Positions 9,635-18,088 of a DNA stretch of 64,000 nucleotides are shown piece after piece. A model generated the notes under the pieces. That model saw only the letters and a program-made list of their open reading frames with translations. It ran no database searches and was not told where the DNA came from. The stretch is taken from the NCBI RefSeq assembly GCF_001517585.1, contig NZ_FBYC01000004.1, positions 868,001 through 932,000 of the forward strand, read 5' to 3'. Both the position numbers and the translations under genes were made by a program. The DNA comes from Roseibaca calidilacus (lineage in GTDB: Bacteria > Pseudomonadota > Alphaproteobacteria > Rhodobacterales > Rhodobacteraceae). Positions within the stretch are counted from its first letter, which is position 1; each line of letters begins with the position of its first letter.

Positions 9635-11028
9635 TATTCCATGCTGTAGGGCAGGGTGTGGCGGTGGTCATGGTCCACCCGCAACCGCCGTTCCAGCGGC
9701 GGCACGCTGCGCTGGTGGCAATCTTCGCGCTCGCAGATGCGGCAGGAAATGCCGATCGGGTCGAACCCGCCCGCGCGGTCCATCCCGTCGGCATAGACCA
9801 GCGCATCGGCGTGGTCGATCTCGCACCCAAGGCCCAGCGCATAGCGCCGCACTGGCGCGTGAAACGACCCGCCGCCCTTTGAAATTGTAATCGACAGACA
9901 AAAATACTGCACCCCATCCGGGGTTTCGGCCAATTGGCGCTGAAAGCGGCCCGGTGTTTCAAACGCGCGATGCACATTCCACAGGGGGCAAGCGCCCCCG
10001 AAGCGCGCGAATTGCAGGCGCGTGGCGGAATGGCGCTTGGTGATCGTGCCCGCCTGATCGACCCGCACGAAGAAAAACGGCACGCCCTTGGCACCGGGGC
10101 GCTGCAAGGTCGACAGACGGTGCGCCACCTGCTCCAATGACGCGCCGAACTGGTCGGCCAGCGTTTCCAGATCGTGGCGGCAGCTTTGCGCGGCCGATAG
10201 AAACCGCCGATAGGGCAGCAATGCCGCACCCGCGAAGTAATTGGCCAGCCCGATCTTTGCAATCGCCCGAGATTCGTCGGATTGAAAGCGCGCAAGGTCC
10301 AGCGTCGCATCCAGCAGGTCGGATTGCGTCAGCAGCGCAACCTGATGCAACAGTTGAAACGTCTGCGTGGCGTGGCTGGCCTTGGCCGAGATTTCCAGAA
10401 TACCGCTGGCCGGGTCAAACCGGCGCAAGGGTGCACCGCGCACCATGCGCAGGGTGATCTTCTGGCGCGCCAAGGTAGCGGTGGCGTGTTCGGTGATATC
10501 CTGACCAGTGCCCGCTTGGGCGGCGAAATGTTCGGCGGCGCGGTCCACGGCATCTATGTAATTGTCGCAGTAATGGAAGAAATCGCGCACTTCTTCCCAA
10601 GGGGACAATCGCAGCGACGAATCCTCGCGCCCCAGCGCATCGTCCAGCGCGCCAAGCTGTTCCTGCGCTTGCCGATAGGCGCGATGCAGGTCCAGAAAGG
10701 CCCGCGCAAACCCGGATGCATTTGCCCCCACCAGCCGCAGATCGGGCAGGGATGGCGTGGCATTGGCGAAAAGCGGGTCAGCCAAAGCTTCGCGCAGGTC
10801 CGACACCAGCCTTTCGCTGTCGCCCGCTGACAGCTCTGTCACATCCAGCCCGAATTCGCGCGCCAAGGCCAGCACGACAGAGGTCGAAAGCGGGCGGTTG
10901 TTGTTCTCCATCTGGTTCAGATAGGGCAGCGATACGCCCAGCTTGGCGGCGAAATCCTTTTGCGTCAGCCCGATCTGGTTGCGAATCTCGCGCAGCTTCG
11001 CACCGGCATACAGCTTTTGTTGCGCCAT
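9634..11028 (-). CDS. pccR: Short-chain fatty acyl-CoA regulator, PccR type (XRE HTH + IrrE-like domain)
   Basis: Residues about 8-63 form an XRE-type helix-turn-helix (LREIRNQIGLTQKDFAAKLG, then LPYLNQMENNNRPLS). The next 400 residues form the large ligand-sensing region of the ScfR/RamB family, ending with conserved cysteine patterns (GACPLWNVHR; GISCRICEREDC). In Rhodobacter sphaeroides the homologue PccR senses acyl-CoA and controls propionyl-CoA carboxylase. Here the gene lies just across a transporter gene from pccB, and TTTGCAAA boxes occur before both pccB and pccR itself. The length is 464 residues. The assignment rests on architecture plus context. The start ATG at 11028 has an AAAGGG ribosome-binding site that abuts an operator half-site. 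Confidence 0.87.
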   Translation of the reverse strand: MAQQKLYAGAKLREIRNQIGLTQKDFAAKLGVSLPYLNQMENNNRPLSTSVVLALAREFGLDVTELSAGDSERLVSDLREALADPLFANATPSLPDLRLVGANASGFARAFLDLHRAYRQAQEQLGALDDALGREDSSLRLSPWEEVRDFFHYCDNYIDAVDRAAEHFAAQAGTGQDITEHATATLARQKITLRMVRGAPLRRFDPASGILEISAKASHATQTFQLLHQVALLTQSDLLDATLDLARFQSDESRAIAKIGLANYFAGAALLPYRRFLSAAQSCRHDLETLADQFGASLEQVAHRLSTLQRPGAKGVPFFFVRVDQAGTITKRHSATRLQFARFGGACPLWNVHRAFETPGRFQRQLAETPDGVQYFCLSITISKGGGSFHAPVRRYALGLGCEIDHADALVYADGMDRAGGFDPIGISCRICEREDCHQRSVPPLERRLRVDHDHRHTLPYSME

Positions 11029-11037
11029 GGGGCACCC

Positions 11038-11066
11038 TTTGCAAACTTATTGAAATGGTTTGCAAA
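11038..11066. promoter_or_regulatory. Putative PccR autoregulatory site (two TTTGCAAA boxes)
   Basis: Two perfect copies of the 8-bp palindrome TTTGCAAA lie at 11038-11045 and 11059-11066, with starts 21 bp apart, in the 52-bp gap between the transporter stop and the pccR start. The proximal box runs directly into the pccR ribosome-binding site, so occupancy could block transcription start or elongation. The same octamer occurs before pccB. Autoregulation is inferred from these positions. Confidence 0.65.
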
Positions 11067-11080
11067 GCGCGCTCTGCAGG

Positions 11081-12292
11081 TCAAGCCCCAATCGCGCGGG
11101 CGCGGGACATGACATAAAGGATGCTGCCCACCGCCAGCCCAGTGGTGACAAACAGCATCGCGATCAATGGCTCTGCGCCGCTGCCGGGCGTTAACAACAC
11201 ACCCGCCAAGGCCGAAAGCGCCGCCCCCGCGCCGATCATGATTGCCCCGCCAATGCCGCTGGCAGAGCCTGCCAGATGCGGGCGCACCGACATCATGCCG
11301 GATGTGGCGGATGGCAGGATCATCCCATTGCCCAGACCCACGAAGATGAAACAGCCGAAGAACACGAAACGGTTCTGCAAGCCCCCGAAATAGAGCAGCG
11401 ACAGCAGCGCCATGCCGCCGAAATTGATGCAGGCACCGATCAGGATCATGCGGTCGATGCCCACGCGCGCGGCAAAGCGGCCCGACAGAAAGTTGCCCGC
11501 CGCATAGCCCAAAGCGGGGGCGCCGAAGAACAGCCCCAGCATGGCCGGTTCCATCCCGAACACTTGCGCCCCCACAAAGGGCGCACCGCCCAGATATGCG
11601 AAAAACGCGCCAGAGGCGAAGGACGAGGTTGCGCAATAGCCCCAGAAGCGGCGCGAGCGCATCAGTTCCGGCATCTCGGCGAACTGGGCGCGGAAGGTGC
11701 CTGCACCGCCTTGGCGGGTTTCGCCCATGTCGCGCCAGCTTAGCGCCAGCACCGCGATGCCTGCGATCAGCATCAGCCCGAAACTGCCGCGCCAGCCGAA
11801 GGCTTCGTCCAGCAAGCCGCCCAAGGCCGGGGCCAGCATTGGCACCACCGCCATGCCCATCGTGACATAGCCGATGCGCGAAGCTGCGTCGCCTTCGCCC
11901 AGCACATCGCGTATGGCCGTGCGTGACAGCACAATCCCGGTGACAACGGCGGCTTGCAGCATCCGAAACAGCAGGAACACGACCACATTCGGGGCCAACA
12001 GCGTGCCAATCGTGGCCAGCACGAAGACCCAAAGCGCCGCCAGCATGACCGGGCGGCGCCCGTAGCGGTCCGACAGCGCGCCGATAAACACCTGCAAGAC
12101 CGCATTGACCGCCAAGTAAAGCGAGACGGACAATTGCACCACCGCGTAATCAGTCTGGAAATAGGCGGCCATGCTGGGCAGGGACGGCAAAAACACGTTC
12201 ATCGCCAGTGCAGCAATGGCCGATTGCGCGACAAGGGTTGCCACATGCGGAGGGGTGCTGCGGTCCAGAAACCGCGATTGGGCGCTTGGCAT
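11081..12292 (-). CDS. MFS multidrug efflux transporter, Bcr/CflA type
   Basis: This is a 403-residue integral membrane protein with about twelve hydrophobic segments. The loop between the second and third helices carries GALSDRYGRRPVM, the major facilitator motif A as seen in the Bcr/CflA drug:proton antiporters. The early motif FLPSLPSMAAYF is likewise typical of that subfamily. It exports small toxic molecules in characterised relatives; the substrate here cannot be told. It precedes pccR on the same strand by 52 bp and diverges from pccB. A link to propionate is possible from position but not shown by the sequence. The start ATG at 12292 has no strong ribosome-binding site. Confidence 0.85.
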   Translation of the reverse strand: MPSAQSRFLDRSTPPHVATLVAQSAIAALAMNVFLPSLPSMAAYFQTDYAVVQLSVSLYLAVNAVLQVFIGALSDRYGRRPVMLAALWVFVLATIGTLLAPNVVVFLLFRMLQAAVVTGIVLSRTAIRDVLGEGDAASRIGYVTMGMAVVPMLAPALGGLLDEAFGWRGSFGLMLIAGIAVLALSWRDMGETRQGGAGTFRAQFAEMPELMRSRRFWGYCATSSFASGAFFAYLGGAPFVGAQVFGMEPAMLGLFFGAPALGYAAGNFLSGRFAARVGIDRMILIGACINFGGMALLSLLYFGGLQNRFVFFGCFIFVGLGNGMILPSATSGMMSVRPHLAGSASGIGGAIMIGAGAALSALAGVLLTPGSGAEPLIAMLFVTTGLAVGSILYVMSRARAIGA

Positions 12293-12369
12293 GGATCACC
12301 TGCTTGGTGTTGAACATGTTCAGTAAGCGCGATTTGCGCTGGTTTCAAGCGCCAGTGCTTCGGCTGTGT

Positions 12370-12409
12370 TTTGCAAATTAGCGATTAAATTTGCAGATGG
12401 TTTTGCAAA
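12370..12409. promoter_or_regulatory. Putative PccR operator upstream of pccB (three TTTGCAAA-like boxes)
   Basis: Boxes are TTTGCAAA at 12370-12377, TTTGCAGA at 12390-12397 and TTTGCAAA at 12402-12409. The last two are separated by exactly four bases, which is the box-N4-box arrangement I recall for PccR in Rhodobacter sphaeroides. The third box lies upstream of a promoter-like pair at 12425-12453, suiting an activator position. The pccR gene on the other side of this locus carries the same octamer. Confidence 0.75.
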
Positions 12410-12424
12410 TTATCAAAACTGTCC

Positions 12425-12453
12425 TTTTCAACCCCGTTTTGCGCAAGTATGTT
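12425..12453 (+). promoter_or_regulatory. Candidate pccB promoter
   Basis: TTTTCA at 12425-12430 and TATGTT at 12448-12453 are separated by 17 bp; each matches four of six positions of the sigma-70 consensus. Transcription would start near 12460, leaving about 30 nt of leader that includes the GGAGGGGG ribosome-binding site. The TTTGCAAA boxes end 15 bp upstream of the -35 element. This is a pattern match only. Confidence 0.4.
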
Positions 12454-12489
12454 GCGCCAAACCGATCTGCCGCCATGGAGGGGGAGCGC

Positions 12490-14022
12490 ATGAAGGATAT
12501 CTTGCAACAGCTAGAGGCCTATCGCGAGGAAGCCCGGATGGGCGGGGGCGAAAAGCGCATTGCGGCGCAGCATTCCAAGGGCAAGCTGACCGCGCGCGAG
12601 CGCATCGAACTGTTGCTGGACGAAGGCAGCTTCGAAGAATTCGACATGTTCGTTGCGCATCGCTGCATCGATTTCGGGATGCAGGACAGCCGCCCCATGG
12701 GTGACGGCGTCGTGACCGGTTGGGGCACGATCAACGGGCGCGTGGTCTATGTGTTCAGTCAGGATTTTACCGTCATGGGCGGGTCAGTGTCCGAAACTCA
12801 TGCCGCGAAAATCTGCAAGATCATGGATATGGCCATCCAGAATGGCGCGCCGGTCATTGGCCTGAATGATTCGGGCGGCGCGCGCATTCAGGAAGGCGTG
12901 GCATCGCTGGCGGCCTATGGCGATGTGTTCCAGCGAAATATCACCGCGTCGGGCGTGGTGCCGCAGATCAGCGTTATCATGGGCCCTTGCGCGGGCGGTG
13001 CGGTCTATAGCCCCGCCATGACCGATTTCATTTTCATGGTGAAAGATAGCTCTTACATGTTCGTCACCGGGCCAGACGTGGTCAAGACCGTGACGAATGA
13101 ACATGTGACCGCCGAGGAATTGGGCGGCGCGCTGACGCATACGCGCAAATCCTCGGTCGCCGATGCCGCGTTCGAAAACGATGTCGAAGCCCTGATCGAA
13201 GTGCGCCGCTTGGTGGACCTTTTGCCGCTGAACAACCGCGAGAAGCCGCCGGTGCGGCCATTCTTCGACGATCCCAGCCGCGTGGAACCCAGCCTTGACA
13301 CGCTGATCCCCGACAATCCCAACACGCCCTACGATATGAAGGAGTTGATCCTAAAGATCGCCGATGAAGGTGATTTCTACGAGTTGCAGGAAGAATTCGC
13401 CAAGAACATCATCACCGGTTTCATCCGTCTGGAAGGGCGCACTGTGGGCGTTGTCGCCAATCAGCCAATGGTTCTGGCGGGCTGTCTGGATATCGATTCC
13501 AGCCGCAAGGGCGCGCGGTTCGTGCGCTTTTGCGATGCGTTCGAAATTCCGATCCTGACGCTGGTTGACGTGCCGGGCTTCTTGCCGGGGACAGGGCAGG
13601 AATATGCAGGCGTCATCAAGCATGGCGCGAAGCTGCTTTACGCCTATGGCGAAGCGACGGTGCCGAAAGTGACCGTGATTACCCGCAAGGCCTATGGCGG
13701 CGCCTATGTGGTGATGGCATCGAAGCACTTGAAATCGGACATCAACTACGCATGGCCCACCGCAGAGATTGCCGTGATGGGCGCAAAAGGGGCGGTCGAA
13801 ATCCTGTATCGGTCCGAACTGGGCGATGCGGAAAAGACCGCCGCGCATATTGCCGAGTATGAAGAACGCTTTGCAAACCCCTTTGTGGCCGCGGAAAAAG
13901 GCTTTATCGACGAGGTCATCATGCCGCAATCCACACGCAAGCGGGTGGCACGCGCGTTTGCATCTTTGCGGGGCAAGGCCGATAAGATGCCGTGGAAAAA
14001 GCACGACAATATTCCGCTGTAA
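12490..14022 (+). CDS. pccB: Propionyl-CoA carboxylase beta subunit (carboxyltransferase)
   Basis: This subunit transfers the carboxyl group from biotin to propionyl-CoA, giving (S)-methylmalonyl-CoA. It has the carboxyltransferase signatures [13 protein letters not shown] and [13 protein letters not shown], the second glycine-rich motif GYQ-type [11 protein letters not shown], and [14 protein letters not shown]. The length of 510 residues fits PccB. The ATG at 12490 has a very strong GGAGGGGG ribosome-binding site; an in-frame ATG at 12391 lies inside the promoter region and is rejected. The partner pccA is 1.6 kb downstream with small genes between, and mcm follows, so the cluster carries propionyl-CoA towards succinyl-CoA. 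Confidence 0.96.
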   Translation: MKDILQQLEAYREEARMGGGEKRIAAQHSKGKLTARERIELLLDEGSFEEFDMFVAHRCIDFGMQDSRPMGDGVVTGWGTINGRVVYVFSQDFTVMGGSVSETHAAKICKIMDMAIQNGAPVIGLNDSGGARIQEGVASLAAYGDVFQRNITASGVVPQISVIMGPCAGGAVYSPAMTDFIFMVKDSSYMFVTGPDVVKTVTNEHVTAEELGGALTHTRKSSVADAAFENDVEALIEVRRLVDLLPLNNREKPPVRPFFDDPSRVEPSLDTLIPDNPNTPYDMKELILKIADEGDFYELQEEFAKNIITGFIRLEGRTVGVVANQPMVLAGCLDIDSSRKGARFVRFCDAFEIPILTLVDVPGFLPGTGQEYAGVIKHGAKLLYAYGEATVPKVTVITRKAYGGAYVVMASKHLKSDINYAWPTAEIAVMGAKGAVEILYRSELGDAEKTAAHIAEYEERFANPFVAAEKGFIDEVIMPQSTRKRVARAFASLRGKADKMPWKKHDNIPL

Positions 14023-14034
14023 GGATCGCGCGCG

Positions 14035-14421
14035 ATGTTGCTTCCCTTGGCCTGTCTTGCCTTCATCTCTGACTCGGGCGCGCCCGAGCAATGGTTGCGC
14101 CTGCCGTCCGGGGCAAGCGCCATCCCGCTGGACCTTATCGTGGAGGAGGGGGTCCAGCGGGTCAGAATGATCGGCCAAGGGTTGACGCAGGATGTGGCGG
14201 GCTATCAGCGCGACCCAAAGCGCCTGTTCACCGATATGCAGGATATCTGCACCCGACATGTCGCATCCGCCAGCGTGCCAGAGGGTACGAATGTCGTGGT
14301 CACGCTGATGGACAAGGAAGTTCAATTCGGGCTGAGTGATCCCAGCGTGATCCAGTATTTCGAGTCTTTCGTTATCCGCGACGGTCTCTGTGCTCTGGAC
14401 GAAACAGAGTTCCTGCACTGA
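14035..14421 (+). CDS. Small uncharacterised protein between pccB and pccA
   Basis: A 128-residue protein that begins 12 bp after pccB behind an AAGGA ribosome-binding site, so it is probably co-transcribed. The first 15 residues are hydrophobic (MLLPLACLAFISDSG), consistent with a short signal or lipoprotein-like leader, followed by a soluble region with two cysteines (in DICTRH and RDGLCALDE). It vaguely resembles a Rhodobacterales-restricted DUF6497-type family, but I cannot confirm that. It has no recognisable catalytic motif. The function is unknown; position suggests a role accompanying propionyl-CoA carboxylase, or mere co-inheritance. Confidence 0.75.
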   Translation: MLLPLACLAFISDSGAPEQWLRLPSGASAIPLDLIVEEGVQRVRMIGQGLTQDVAGYQRDPKRLFTDMQDICTRHVASASVPEGTNVVVTLMDKEVQFGLSDPSVIQYFESFVIRDGLCALDETEFLH

Positions 14422-14610
14422 TATGCCCCAACCAGTGTTACATGATGCAGTTGCGCCACAAGTGCCCGTAGCCCCTGAATTTTCGTGGTCAGCGAATCGC
14501 TTTCGGGGTATCTTCTGCCGGTCGGGTCCGGGGTTCGGGTCCGTCACACAACTGGCATGGCAGCGCCACATCAAGAAACCGCGCCATGCACACATGAGCA
14601 GGAGAAATTC

Positions 14611-14757
14611 ATGTCCAAACTTGTTATGGCCGCTGGCCTGGTTGCTGTCGTTTCGCTGGGCGCTTGCGCAAAGCATTCGGGCCACACCGAAACCGTCTAT
14701 GCCGAGCCGATCCCGGCCCCGGTCTATGTCGAGCCGGTCGCAACCAAGAAATACTGA
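14611..14757 (+). CDS. Micro-lipoprotein, copy 1
   Basis: A 48-residue protein with a clear lipoprotein signal: positively charged MSK, a hydrophobic core, and the lipobox SLGAC with the lipidated cysteine at residue 19. The mature part is only about 30 residues and is rich in Pro, Val and Glu (PAPVYVEPV). A good AGGAG ribosome-binding site precedes the ATG. A second, shorter copy with the same layout follows at 14977. It should be anchored to a membrane in the periplasm. The function is unknown. Confidence 0.75.
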   Translation: MSKLVMAAGLVAVVSLGACAKHSGHTETVYAEPIPAPVYVEPVATKKY

Positions 14758-14780
14758 TCCCCGGTTTTCAGAACTTGGCC

Positions 14781-14806
14781 TGAAGCGGGGGGCAACCTTC
14801 GCTTCA
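14781..14806. other. Inverted repeat between the two micro-lipoprotein genes
   Basis: TGAAGCG at 14781-14787 and CGCTTCA at 14800-14806 form a 7-bp stem with a 12-nt loop, 24 nt past the first lipoprotein stop. No T-run follows. It could be a weak terminator or a processing site separating expression of the two genes. Confidence 0.35.
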
Positions 14807-14976
14807 GCCACATCCCGGCGTTTTGCTTGCGCGCAACCTGTTGCGCACAGGCCGGAATTTCTGTGGCCAAACTCTTTATCCTCGACTAGGCTTGCCGAGA
14901 GGGGTTGCTGCCGCACCCTCGACCATCATGTGCCGGGGGGGACTGTCCCGGTCGTTATTCAGGATAGGAGATGCCT

Positions 14977-15102
14977 ATGTCCAAAGCTGCAATCTTGGCC
15001 GTGTTTGGCGCCACGCTCGTTCTGGGCGCTTGCTCGAAGCACCATTCCGCACCCGAGCCGGTTCCGGCGCCTGTCGTGGTCGAACCCGTTTCGACCAAGT
15101 AA
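14977..15102 (+). CDS. Micro-lipoprotein, copy 2
   Basis: A 41-residue open frame with the sequence pattern MSKAAILAVFGATLVLGACS: a short charged start, a hydrophobic core and the lipobox VLGAC with cysteine at residue 19, exactly as in the copy at 14611. The mature tail shares PEPVPAPVVVEPV with copy 1 (PIPAPVYVEPV), so the pair are tandem paralogues. The ribosome-binding site AGGATAGGAG is spaced correctly for the ATG at 14977; an in-frame ATG at 14971 abuts it too closely. The mature peptide is only about 23 residues. The function is unknown. Confidence 0.75.
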   Translation: MSKAAILAVFGATLVLGACSKHHSAPEPVPAPVVVEPVSTK

Positions 15103-15127
15103 TTCCGTTCGTCTCGTAACCCCGGCC

Positions 15128-15146
15128 CCGGCGCAGTCAGCGCCGG
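15128..15146. other. GC-rich hairpin after micro-lipoprotein copy 2
   Basis: CCGGCGC at 15128-15134 pairs perfectly with GCGCCGG at 15140-15146 around an AGTCA loop, and outer GGCC/GGCC bases extend the helix with bulges. It lies 25 nt past the stop of the second lipoprotein gene and has no U-tract. It may be a 3' stabiliser or weak terminator. Confidence 0.35.
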
Positions 15147-15183
15147 TGGCCGTTCTGTCCTCTGCAACATTTAAGGGGGCAGC

Positions 15184-15564
15184 ATGCTGAAGCATCGCGG
15201 TTTTCCCGGTCGTCTTCCCAGCACCGATTACCAATTCACCATTCGTCGCGCCAACCCCAAGGGGGTTACGCCGATCACGGCGCGCAAACGCTTTTCCGAC
15301 CGGCGCGCCCCAGACCGCCGCGCCGATGAGGCGTTTCTGGGTGCGTTGATCGCGCATTTTGGCGACCAGCCTTTTGAACGCGGCAATCTGGATGCTGGCC
15401 GGCTGTCATGGCTTTTCGGACGCGAAGTCGTGCCCGCCGAAGAGCCGTTCGACCCCGCCAGCTATGACGCGCTGTTGCAGGTCGATATGCGCGCCGCCCA
15501 AGCCAGTTTCCCGCAACTTTTCGACGGGTCGAGCGAATTCGCCTTCGACACATGGGAAGAGTAA
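15184..15564 (+). CDS. Conserved-looking hypothetical protein upstream of pccA
   Basis: A 126-residue soluble protein, basic in its N-terminal half (FTIRRANPKGVTPITARKRF) and acidic in its C-terminal half (FDPASYDALLQVDMRAAQ; ending FAFDTWEE). There is no signal peptide, membrane segment or cysteine motif. A strong AAGGGGGCAGC ribosome-binding site precedes the ATG, and pccA begins 40 bp downstream, so it is likely translated and belongs to the pcc transcript. I do not recognise the family. Its position between the two carboxylase subunit genes suggests, but does not show, a role connected with the enzyme. Confidence 0.75.
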   Translation: MLKHRGFPGRLPSTDYQFTIRRANPKGVTPITARKRFSDRRAPDRRADEAFLGALIAHFGDQPFERGNLDAGRLSWLFGREVVPAEEPFDPASYDALLQVDMRAAQASFPQLFDGSSEFAFDTWEE

Positions 15565-15604
15565 CGCCCATGGCCCGCCCCCAGTTTCAATCAACGAGGA
15601 CCGC

Positions 15605-17605
15605 ATGTTCAAAAAGATCCTGATCGCCAACCGGGGCGAAATTGCCTGCCGTGTCATCAAGACCGCCCGAAAGATGGGAATTGCAACCGTTGCGGTCTAT
15701 TCTGATGCCGACCGCCACGCGCTGCATGTGCAGATGGCGGATGAGGCGATCCATATCGGCCCCGCGCCCGCGAACCAGTCCTATATCGTGATTGACAAGA
15801 TTATGGATGCAATTCGCCAATCCGGGGCGGAAGCGGTGCATCCGGGTTATGGGTTCTTGTCCGAGAACATGAAATTTGCCGAAGCCTTGGCGAAAGAAGG
15901 CGTTGCCTTCATCGGGCCGCCCGCTGGCGCGATCGAGGCGATGGGCGACAAGATCACCTCGAAGAAACTGGCGCAGGAAGCGGGGGTCAGCACCGTTCCA
16001 GGCTATATGGGCCTGATCGCGGATGCCGACGAGGCGGTGAAAATCTCTGGTGAGATTGGCTATCCGGTAATGATTAAAGCCAGCGCCGGTGGCGGCGGCA
16101 AAGGTATGCGCATTGCGTGGAATGATGATGAGGCGCGCGAGGGCTTTCAGTCTTCCAAGAATGAAGCGGCTTCCAGCTTTGGCGATGACCGGATTTTCAT
16201 TGAAAAATTCGTCACCCAACCGCGCCATATTGAAATTCAGGTTCTGGCCGACAGCCACGGTAACACGGTCTATCTGCACGAGCGCGAATGCTCTATCCAG
16301 CGCCGCAACCAGAAAGTGATCGAGGAAGCGCCGTCGCCGTTTCTGGACGAAGCCACCCGCAAAGCCATGGGCGAACAGGCTTGCGCCCTTGCCGCCGCCG
16401 TGGGCTACACAAGTGCTGGCACGGTGGAATTCATCGTCGATGGCGCGCGCAATTTCTATTTCTTGGAAATGAACACGCGCTTGCAGGTGGAACACCCTGT
16501 GACAGAGCTGATTACCGGGGTCGATCTGGTCGAACAGATGATCCGCGTGGCAGCGGGCGAAAAGCTGCCTTTCACCCAGTCCGATCTGAAGATCAACGGC
16601 TGGGCGATTGAATCGCGGCTTTATGCCGAAGACCCGTATCGCAACTTCCTGCCCTCTATCGGGCGCCTGACCCGCTACCGCCCGCCCGCCGAAGTGGCAG
16701 AGGCCAGCCGCGCCGTGCGCAATGATACCGGCGTGTATGAGGGCGGCGAGATCAGCATGTATTACGACCCGATGATCGCCAAACTGTGCACTTGGGCGCC
16801 CACGCGGGACGCTGCCGTGGAAGAAATGCGTCTGGCGCTGGATGAGTTCGAGGTTGAAGGAATCGGCCATAACCTGCCGTTTCTGTCGGCGGTGATGGAC
16901 CATCCGCGCTTTGCGTCTGGCAATATCACCACCGCGTTCATTGCCGAAGAATACCCCGACGGTTTTGAGGGCGCGACCTTGCCCGACGATCTGCTGGCCC
17001 GTGTTGCGGCTTGCGCCTGCGCCATGAACCGGGTGGCCGAAATTCGCCGGGCCCGCGTGTCGGGGCGGATGGACAACCACGAACGCGTTGTGGGCACCGA
17101 TTGGGTTGTCACCATTGGCGCGCAGAGCTTTCAGGCCAGCATTCAGGCCGACCGCGAGGGCGCGACCGTTACCTTGGATGGCAGCGATTACCGGATCACC
17201 TCTGACTGGCTGCCCGGCCAACCGCTGGCGCGGCTGACCGTCAACGGCACCCCCTTGGTGATGAAGGTTGCCCGCCAACCCGGCGGCTACCGCTTGCGCC
17301 TGCGCGGGGCCGATCTGAAACTGCGCGTCTTCTCGCCCCGTCAGGCTGAACTGGCGGCGCTGATGCCGGAAAAAATGCCGCCCGACACGTCGAAACTGCT
17401 GCTGTGCCCGATGCCGGGGATGGTCGTCTCTATAGCCGTGGAAGAAGGCCAAGAGGTCTATGAGGGTCAGGCGCTGGCGACCATTGAAGCCATGAAGATG
17501 GAAAACATCTTGCGTGCCGAGCGCAAGGGCGTGGTTGCCAAGATCAATGTGGCGGCAGGCGACAGCCTTGCAGTGGATGAAATCATCATGGAGTTCGAGG
17601 GATGA
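15605..17605 (+). CDS. pccA: Propionyl-CoA carboxylase alpha subunit (biotin carboxylase + BCCP)
   Basis: Residues 1-450 are a biotin carboxylase, opening with MFKKILIANRGEIACRV and containing the ATP-grasp glycine loop KASAGGGGKGMR and the EMNTRLQVEHPVTE motif. A linker domain follows. The C-terminal biotin-carrier domain has the biotinyl lysine Lys631 in EAMKMEN, 35 residues from the end, as usual. With PccB it carboxylates propionyl-CoA. The 666-residue length is typical. The start at 15605 follows GAGGACCGC. The last four bases overlap the next gene (ATGA). Confidence 0.97.
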   Translation: MFKKILIANRGEIACRVIKTARKMGIATVAVYSDADRHALHVQMADEAIHIGPAPANQSYIVIDKIMDAIRQSGAEAVHPGYGFLSENMKFAEALAKEGVAFIGPPAGAIEAMGDKITSKKLAQEAGVSTVPGYMGLIADADEAVKISGEIGYPVMIKASAGGGGKGMRIAWNDDEAREGFQSSKNEAASSFGDDRIFIEKFVTQPRHIEIQVLADSHGNTVYLHERECSIQRRNQKVIEEAPSPFLDEATRKAMGEQACALAAAVGYTSAGTVEFIVDGARNFYFLEMNTRLQVEHPVTELITGVDLVEQMIRVAAGEKLPFTQSDLKINGWAIESRLYAEDPYRNFLPSIGRLTRYRPPAEVAEASRAVRNDTGVYEGGEISMYYDPMIAKLCTWAPTRDAAVEEMRLALDEFEVEGIGHNLPFLSAVMDHPRFASGNITTAFIAEEYPDGFEGATLPDDLLARVAACACAMNRVAEIRRARVSGRMDNHERVVGTDWVVTIGAQSFQASIQADREGATVTLDGSDYRITSDWLPGQPLARLTVNGTPLVMKVARQPGGYRLRLRGADLKLRVFSPRQAELAALMPEKMPPDTSKLLLCPMPGMVVSIAVEEGQEVYEGQALATIEAMKMENILRAERKGVVAKINVAAGDSLAVDEIIMEFEG

Positions 17606-17979
17606 AACGCAGCCCGCTGCGCCTATTCCTGATCTACCTGCTGTGCTTCGCCTTGGCCTTGGTGCTGGCCTATATCATCCTCAGCCGTATTGCCGAAGGT
17701 CTGCGCGACGGGCATTTCGTGCTGCTGCTTTTGCCGCCCTTGGGGGGGATGGCCGTGTTTCACGGGCTGTTTCCGCTGCTCAGCCGTATTCGGCTGGGCA
17801 CCAATTTCCTGACCTTCGGTGGGGGGCTTGTGTTCGGGCTGGGCACGCTTGTGGTGCTTGCCACCCATGCCAACCTGCTGAACCCAAGCGCCGCATTGGT
17901 TATCTGGCTGGCGGGCGTGTTCGGCCCCGGCTGGTGGATGATCTCGCAATATGCGGAAAAAAACGGCTATTATTCATGA
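17602..17979 (+). CDS. Small integral membrane protein after pccA
   Basis: A 125-residue protein with about four hydrophobic segments: residues about 8-28 (FLIYLLCFALALVLAYIILS), 40-60, 70-87 and 92-112, ending in a short charged tail. Its ATG overlaps the pccA stop, so it is translationally coupled to pccA. It has no recognised domain. The membrane location is well supported; the function is unknown. It converges on the DUF4174 gene, with a 109-bp gap between stops that holds nothing I can identify. Confidence 0.75.
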   Translation: MKRSPLRLFLIYLLCFALALVLAYIILSRIAEGLRDGHFVLLLLPPLGGMAVFHGLFPLLSRIRLGTNFLTFGGGLVFGLGTLVVLATHANLLNPSAALVIWLAGVFGPGWWMISQYAEKNGYYS

Positions 17980-18088
17980 TCGCATCTGGCCGCAAAGTCG
18001 CATGGGGGAATGCGGGCGTTGCCCCGCATGGGGGCACCAGCCCGCTGACGCCAAAGCCGTGGCGCTGCCGCCCCTTGGTCAGACCCGG

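Noticed and set aside
15587-17452. A 621-codon minus-strand frame across pccA
   Set aside because: It is the antisense of the carboxylase with no recognisable domain, and it would overlap pccA fully.
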